A stretch of 64,000 bases of DNA from VRUE01 sp963697695. GTDB lineage: Bacteria > Actinomycetota > Thermoleophilia > Solirubrobacterales > 70-9. The notes under the pieces are model-generated. The model did no database searches. It saw nothing but the letters and a program-made list of their open reading frames with translations, and had not been told where the DNA came from. The translations under genes and the position numbers were made by a program. Positions 60,185 through 64,000 of the stretch are shown here, piece after piece (position 1 is the first letter of the stretch; each line of letters starts with the position of its first letter). The stretch covers positions 1,364,001 to 1,428,000 of the forward strand of contig OY969094.1 of the NCBI GenBank assembly GCA_963697695.1, in the 5' to 3' direction.

Positions 60185-60232
60185 CGGGCGCCGCAGTCTA
60201 TTTCGGCTGCTCAGAGCGTGCCCCGAGACGAC

Positions 60233-60258
60233 GAAGGGCCCGCCGAAGCGGGCCCTTC
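60233..60258 (-). terminator. Hairpin with TTCG tetraloop after the second secreted-protein gene
   Basis: On the minus strand GAAGGGCCCGC, loop TTCG, then GCGGGCCCTTC forms a perfect 11-bp stem with a stable C(UUCG)G loop. It lies 25 bases after the stop of the secreted protein gene at 60284. No T-run follows, so termination is probable but not proven. It also lies upstream of the carboxylase start. Confidence 0.6.
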
Positions 60259-60283
60259 AGGGGTGGGCAAATGCCGGCTGCGC

Positions 60284-60943
60284 CTAGAGTTCTGCGCAGA
60301 CCGCGAAGGCCTCGATCGCCCAGTCGGTGTAGGGACCGCCGCCCGTCTCGTGGGCGAATCCCGACCAGCCGGTGCGCTGGGACCCGTTGAAGAACGGGGT
60401 CGAGCCGGTAACCGCGACGCCGGCGAGTTCGCCGGTCAGACGCACCCCGCCGGAGATCGCCTGCTTGCCGACCGGGCAGCTGGCGGTGATCGACTTGGTC
60501 TGTTCGGCGTTTTCGCCGCTGGTCAAGCTGACGTAGGTGACGTTGCGGACCAGCTGGGCGAGAAAGCTGGCGGCGAGCTTGGTGCTGCTCACCGAGCCTT
60601 CCGCGAGCTTGCTGCCACCCACCGCGAGGTTCTTGATCTTGGCCTCGGTGACGACGCCACCGCCGAGCTGGCCGGAGCGGACCGAACCGTTGGCGAGCTT
60701 GGAGGACTCGATCGTGCCGGGAGCGATCTTGGCTCCCGTAACGGCTCCATTGCGGAGCTTCGGGTTTGTCACCGCTCCGTTGCGAAGCTTCTGGACCGTC
60801 ACCGAGCCGTTTGCGAGGTGCTGGGTCTTGACCGACTTCTGGGTCAGTGAGCCGGCGGCGTAGGCTGCCCCGCCGAGCGCCACGAAGAGGGCGATGCAGG
60901 AAAGCAGGTTGGCCACGGTCAGGTGCTTCGTCAGTTGCTTCAA
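60284..60943 (-). CDS. Secreted Thermoleophilia-type repeat protein (paralog 2)
   Basis: A 219-aa exported protein, paralogous in design to the one at 27001. Signal sequence: KQLTKHLTVANLLSCIALFVALGGAAYAA. Then at least eight imperfect repeats of about 9-10 residues follow (SVTVQKLRNG, AVTNPKLRNG, AVTGAKIAPG, TIESSKLANG, SVRSGQLGGG), a good candidate for a beta-solenoid. A C-terminal beta domain with cysteines (SCPVGKQ, AVCAEL) ends the chain. TTG start 60943 has an AAGGAG site eight bases upstream. Function unknown, cell surface likely. Confidence 0.75.
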   Translation of the reverse strand: MKQLTKHLTVANLLSCIALFVALGGAAYAAGSLTQKSVKTQHLANGSVTVQKLRNGAVTNPKLRNGAVTGAKIAPGTIESSKLANGSVRSGQLGGGVVTEAKIKNLAVGGSKLAEGSVSSTKLAASFLAQLVRNVTYVSLTSGENAEQTKSITASCPVGKQAISGGVRLTGELAGVAVTGSTPFFNGSQRTGWSGFAHETGGGPYTDWAIEAFAVCAEL

Positions 60944-60964
60944 CTCGTCTTCTCCTTTTTGGGT

Positions 60965-61180
60965 TCAGGCACTGCTGAAAGGCTTCTTCTGGGGTTCGGC
61001 CAGGCGGTCGAGGACCTGCTCCAGGTCGGCCTCGGCAAGCCCCGATTCCTCGTCCGCGCGCAGCTCGACCCGGGTCCCGAAGCCCTTCTCCGCCATCGTC
61101 ACCTCGACGCCTTCGACGGAGGCGATCAACTCCGCCAGCTCAGGCTCAGACTTCATCAGGGTCCGCGCGACCGCGATCAT
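60965..61180 (-). CDS. Small hypothetical protein, 71 aa
   Basis: A 71-aa acidic protein (EPELAELIASVEGVEVTMAEKG, DEESGLAEADLEQVLDRLAE). It lies 21 bases upstream of the secreted repeat protein on the same strand, so cotranscription is likely. There is no recognised domain. The GC-rich codon pattern fits this genome; existence as a protein is probable but unproven. Confidence 0.5.
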   Translation of the reverse strand: MIAVARTLMKSEPELAELIASVEGVEVTMAEKGFGTRVELRADEESGLAEADLEQVLDRLAEPQKKPFSSA

Positions 61181-61254
61181 GGGCCCCGCTTCAACCGGTG
61201 CGCGGCGGTTCCTCCCTCCCTTAGACGCTTGAACGGGTCCATTCAGGGGGAGAA

Positions 61255-61312
61255 GTCACGCGCATCCGACATTGACCCCGCTCAGGTGTGGTCAATGTCG
61301 GATGCGCGTGAC
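61255..61312 (+). repeat. Family F palindromic repeat, left copy
   Basis: A 23-bp perfect stem (61255-61277 with 61290-61312) around the 12-nt loop CCGCTCAGGTGT. The central 54 bp (61257-61310) recur at 62199-62252 in direct orientation. The ATG of the DUF559-type gene (61295) lies in the right arm. Compared with the right copy a T-A pair replaces a C-G pair in the stem on both sides. Confidence 0.9.
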
Positions 61313-62257
61313 AAGGAGCGGAGTAGGCAGGCCTGGGAGCTGGCAGGACGGCAGCATGGAGTAGTTGCGCGGCGACAGCTGCTGGCGCTGGGGTTCAGCA
61401 AGAGCGCGATCGAGCACCGAGTCGAACGCGGCCGGTTGTATGTGGTGGCCCATGGCGTCTATGCCGTGGGATGGCCGGGGATGGCACGGAAACGACTATG
61501 GATGGCAGCCGTTCTGGCGTGTCAAAACGATGCGGCCCTGAGCCATCGCAGTGCCGCCAAGCTTTGGGGAATCGGGACCGAGAGACCGGGGGTTATCGAC
61601 GTCACCGTGCGGCGCCGCTGCGAACTGAGGCGGCCGGGCCTCCGAGTGCGAGGGCGCCCAAGCCTTCCCACTGAGGACATCGTGGTCAGGGACGGTATCC
61701 CTGTGACAGCCCCGGTGCGCACACTGGTCGATCTCTCCACCGAGCTTCGTCCACCAGGCATCGAGCGATCGGTGAACGAGGCGGACAAGCTAGACCTCAT
61801 CGATCCCGAGGCCCTGCGGTCCGCCCTTGACAGCTACGCGGGGGAGCCTGGCGTGAAGATCCTGCGCAAGATCCTCGACAAGCGAACGTTCAGGCTCTCC
61901 GACTCAGACCTCGAGGTTCTCTTCCGTCCAATTGCAGCTGCGGCGGGGCTCCCTCTCCCGCTCACCAAGCAAGTCCTCAACGGCTTCGAAGTCGACTTCT
62001 TCTTCCCCGATTTGGGCTTGGTGGTCGAGACCGACGGATTGCGCTACCACCGGACCCCCTCGACTCAGACCCAAGACGCGCGCCGCGATAGAGCCCACAC
62101 GCTCGCCGGGATGACCCCACTCCGATTCACCCACTACGAGATCAAGCACGAACCCTCCCGGGTTCAGACAGAACTCAGCCGGATCGCCACCCACCTGACA
62201 CGCGCATCCGACATCGACCCCGCTCAGGTGTGGTCGATGTCGGATGCGCGTGCCTAG
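61295..62257 (+). CDS. AbiEi-like HTH plus DUF559 nuclease-like protein
   Basis: A 320-aa protein with two parts. The N-terminal part (residues about 12-60, HGVVARRQLLALGFSKSAIEHRVERG) is the winged-helix domain of AbiEi-type antitoxin-like proteins. The C-terminal part (about 225-300) is a DUF559 domain related to Vsr/PD-(D/E)XK nucleases, with Asp234 (VDFFFPD), Glu245 and Asp247 (VVETDGLRYH) as likely active-site residues. No toxin partner is present. The gene starts and ends within family F palindromes: ATG 61295 in the left copy, and codons ASDIDPAQVWSMSDAR followed by the stop in the right copy. The two copies are 942 bp apart, a multiple of three. Confidence 0.8.
   Translation: MSDARDKERSRQAWELAGRQHGVVARRQLLALGFSKSAIEHRVERGRLYVVAHGVYAVGWPGMARKRLWMAAVLACQNDAALSHRSAAKLWGIGTERPGVIDVTVRRRCELRRPGLRVRGRPSLPTEDIVVRDGIPVTAPVRTLVDLSTELRPPGIERSVNEADKLDLIDPEALRSALDSYAGEPGVKILRKILDKRTFRLSDSDLEVLFRPIAAAAGLPLPLTKQVLNGFEVDFFFPDLGLVVETDGLRYHRTPSTQTQDARRDRAHTLAGMTPLRFTHYEIKHEPSRVQTELSRIATHLTRASDIDPAQVWSMSDARA
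62199..62252 (+). repeat. Family F palindromic repeat, right copy
   Basis: A perfect 21-bp stem (62199-62219 with 62232-62252) around the same 12-nt loop CCGCTCAGGTGT. It differs from the left copy only by a compensated base pair in the stem. It encodes the last codons of the DUF559-type gene; the stop follows within three bases. Confidence 0.9.
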
Positions 62258-62270
62258 GATGCTGCCGGGA

Positions 62271-63896
62271 TTAGAAGAACGCGCCGCCCTTGTACTCGCC
62301 GAAGACGTCGCGCATCGCGCCGCAGACCTCGCCGATCGAGGCGTCGGCGGCAAGGGCGGTGCGGATCGGGTGCAGCAGGTTGCCCTCGCCGCGGGCGACG
62401 TCGCGCAGCGACTCGAGTTTGGCATCGACCGTCGCTTGGTCGCGGGACTCCTTGAAGGCCTTCAGCCGGGCGAGCTGGCGCTGCTCGGCCTCGGGGTCGA
62501 CGCGGAGGATGTCGACGTCGTCGACCTGGTCGGTGACGTACTTGTTGACGCCGACGATGATGTCCTGGCCGTTTCGGTAGCGCTCGTGGTAGGAGTGCGC
62601 CGACTCCTCGATCTCGCGCTGCATGAACTCGAGCGCCTCGACCGAGCCGCCGAGCTCTTCGACCTTCTCCATCAGCTCCCAGGCGCGTGCTTCGACCTCG
62701 TCGGTCAGCGACTCGACGAAGTAGGAGCCGGCGAAGGGGTCGACGGTGTCGGCGGCACCCGACTCATGGGCAAGCACCTGCTGTGTGCGCAGCGCGATCC
62801 GCGCCGAGCGCTCGGTGGGGAGCGCCAGCGCCTCATCGAAGCCGTTGGTGTGGAGGCTCTGGGTGCCGCCGCAAACCGCGGCGAAGCCCTGCAGGGCGAC
62901 GCGGATGATGTTGACCTCGGGCTGCTGCGCCTGCAGCGTCACGCCGCCGGTCTGGGTGTGGAAGCGGATCTTCATCGAGTTCGGGTTCTCGGCGCCGAAC
63001 CGCTCGGCGACGATCTTCGCCCACATCCGCCGCACCGCGCGGAACTTGGCGATCTCCTGGAAGACGTTGTTGTGCCCGTTGAAGAAGAAGGCGAGCCGCG
63101 GGGCGAACTCGTCGATCTTCAGGCCGCGCTCCAGCGCCGCTTCGACGTAGGCGATCGCGTTGGAAAGCGTGAAGGCAACCTCCTGTACGGCGGAACAGCC
63201 CTTCTCGCGGATGTGGTAGCCGGAGATCGAGATCGTGTTCCACTTCGGCACGTTCTCGCGGCAGTACTCGAAGATGTCCGTGGTCAGGCGCATCGTCGGC
63301 TCGGGCGGGTAGATGTAGTTGCCGCGCGCCATGTACTCCTTGAGCACGTCGTTCTGGACGGTGCCGCGCAGCTTCTCGGAAGGAACTCCCTGTTCCTCGC
63401 CGACCAGCTCGTAGAGCAACAGCAGGATCGCCGCCGGCGCGTTGATCGTCATCGAGGTCGAGACGCCGTCGAGGGGGATCTGGTCGAAGCAGATCCGCAT
63501 GTCCTCGATCGTGTCGATCGGCACGCCGGTGCGGCCGACCTCGCCGTTGCAGAGTGGGTCGTCGGAGTCGCGGCCGAGCTGGGTCGGCAGGTCGAAGGCC
63601 ATCGAGAGGCCGGTCGACCCGTGCTCGATCAGGTAGCGGTAGCGCTCGTTCGTGTCCTCGGGAGTGGCGAAACCCGCGTACTGGCGCATCGTCCAGAGCC
63701 TGTCCCGGTACATCCCCTCGTGGATGCCGCGGGTGAAGGGTGGCTCGCCGGGCGCGCCCAGGCGCTCCTCCAGGCCGGGAGCGACGTCCTCTTCGGTGTA
63801 GAGGCGCTCGATTTCGATGCCGGAGTCGGTGAAGACCCGCTCGTCGTCGGGCCCCACCACCGGGGCGATCGTGCGCGGAACCTCTTCGGTAGCCAT
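62271..63896 (-). CDS. Cobalamin-dependent acyl-CoA mutase, large (catalytic) subunit
   Basis: A 541-aa catalytic subunit of the methylmalonyl-CoA mutase family; the B12-binding domain must be on a separate subunit encoded elsewhere. Motifs: MRQYAGFATPEDTNERY, MAFDLPTQLGRDSDDP, SISGYHIREKGCSA, NGHNNVFQEIAKFRAVRRMW, DPFAGSYFVE. The Tyr of QYAGFAT agrees with methylmalonyl-CoA rather than isobutyryl-CoA mutases, but the family is broad and substrate is not certain. ATG 63896 was chosen; 22 additional codons upstream are unlikely to be translated. With the carboxylase it fits propionate metabolism. Confidence 0.88.
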   Translation of the reverse strand: MATEEVPRTIAPVVGPDDERVFTDSGIEIERLYTEEDVAPGLEERLGAPGEPPFTRGIHEGMYRDRLWTMRQYAGFATPEDTNERYRYLIEHGSTGLSMAFDLPTQLGRDSDDPLCNGEVGRTGVPIDTIEDMRICFDQIPLDGVSTSMTINAPAAILLLLYELVGEEQGVPSEKLRGTVQNDVLKEYMARGNYIYPPEPTMRLTTDIFEYCRENVPKWNTISISGYHIREKGCSAVQEVAFTLSNAIAYVEAALERGLKIDEFAPRLAFFFNGHNNVFQEIAKFRAVRRMWAKIVAERFGAENPNSMKIRFHTQTGGVTLQAQQPEVNIIRVALQGFAAVCGGTQSLHTNGFDEALALPTERSARIALRTQQVLAHESGAADTVDPFAGSYFVESLTDEVEARAWELMEKVEELGGSVEALEFMQREIEESAHSYHERYRNGQDIIVGVNKYVTDQVDDVDILRVDPEAEQRQLARLKAFKESRDQATVDAKLESLRDVARGEGNLLHPIRTALAADASIGEVCGAMRDVFGEYKGGAFF

Positions 63897-64000
63897 GCCG
63901 ACAGGATATGCGGCCCACCCACCCGGCTGCGGCGCCCAATCACCGGAACAAGCTTCGACCAAGCGTGTTGAGATGGGGGGCGCCGAGAATAGTCTTGGCG

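Noticed and set aside
61255..62257. A typical insertion sequence
   Set aside because: No transposase is encoded and the flanking repeats are direct and themselves palindromic, without a short target duplication that I could identify.

Overview
The window is about 64 kb of high-GC, gene-dense chromosome from an actinobacterium, most likely class Thermoleophilia (Solirubrobacterales or relatives). This placement is an inference from the uniformly GC-rich codon use, frequent GTG/TTG starts, a complete-type nuo operon, a fused E2-E1 oxoglutarate dehydrogenase, and two secreted proteins whose N-termini (for example LSCIALFVALGGAAYAA) are typical of that class. I saw no rRNA, tRNA, CRISPR array, transposase or phage gene.

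Layout. 1-12504: respiratory complex I operon, nuoD (5' cut) to nuoN, with every junction overlapping. 12600-16743: acyl-CoA ligase, AEC permease, nitrilase, VOC protein. 16832-25657: double-domain ThyX, membrane protein, CBS protein, small hypotheticals, TadE-like protein, flippase-like membrane protein, sulfotransferase, FolC, RibD-like reductase. 25681-30507: FadE2-like acyl-CoA dehydrogenase, a secreted repeat protein, an APH-fold kinase of the ACAD10/11 type, and a two-component pair. 30504-36674: DEAD-box helicase with quinone reductase, PfkB kinase, citrate synthase, small conserved proteins. 36683-41486: UbiA-family prenyltransferase, an alkyl-DHAP-synthase-like flavoenzyme and a two-domain acyl reductase/SDR. 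41513-49292: fused lipoyl-E2-E1 oxoglutarate dehydrogenase, DUF3817 protein, aconitase. 49453-55174: SDR, a c-di-AMP riboswitch with an NlpC/P60 hydrolase, and a potADBC-type polyamine transporter. 55281-58252: four TetR regulators. 58616-63896: acyl-CoA carboxylase beta subunit, second secreted repeat protein, a DUF559/AbiEi-type gene, acyl-CoA mutase large subunit. The metabolic theme is central carbon and acyl-CoA flow: NADH oxidation, TCA enzymes (GltA, AcnA, Kgd), propionyl-CoA to succinyl-CoA (carboxylase, mutase) and fatty-acid activation and oxidation.

The most unusual content is a set of long palindromes scattered through the window. At least five recurrent families (called A to E here) share a conserved core of about 30-75 nt. 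The arms around the core (about 14-25 bp) differ from copy to copy yet stay almost perfectly self-complementary within each copy. Many copies sit exactly at gene 3' ends with stop codons inside the arms. Others lie in frame inside nuoG, nuoJ and the oxoglutarate dehydrogenase gene, reminiscent of Rickettsia palindromic elements. A sixth family (F) forms two near-identical 54-bp palindromic direct repeats that exactly delimit a DUF559/AbiEi-type nuclease-like gene. Paired compensatory base changes are visible in families B, E and F. I regard this palindrome system, and its possible link to the DUF559 gene, as the candidate undescribed system.
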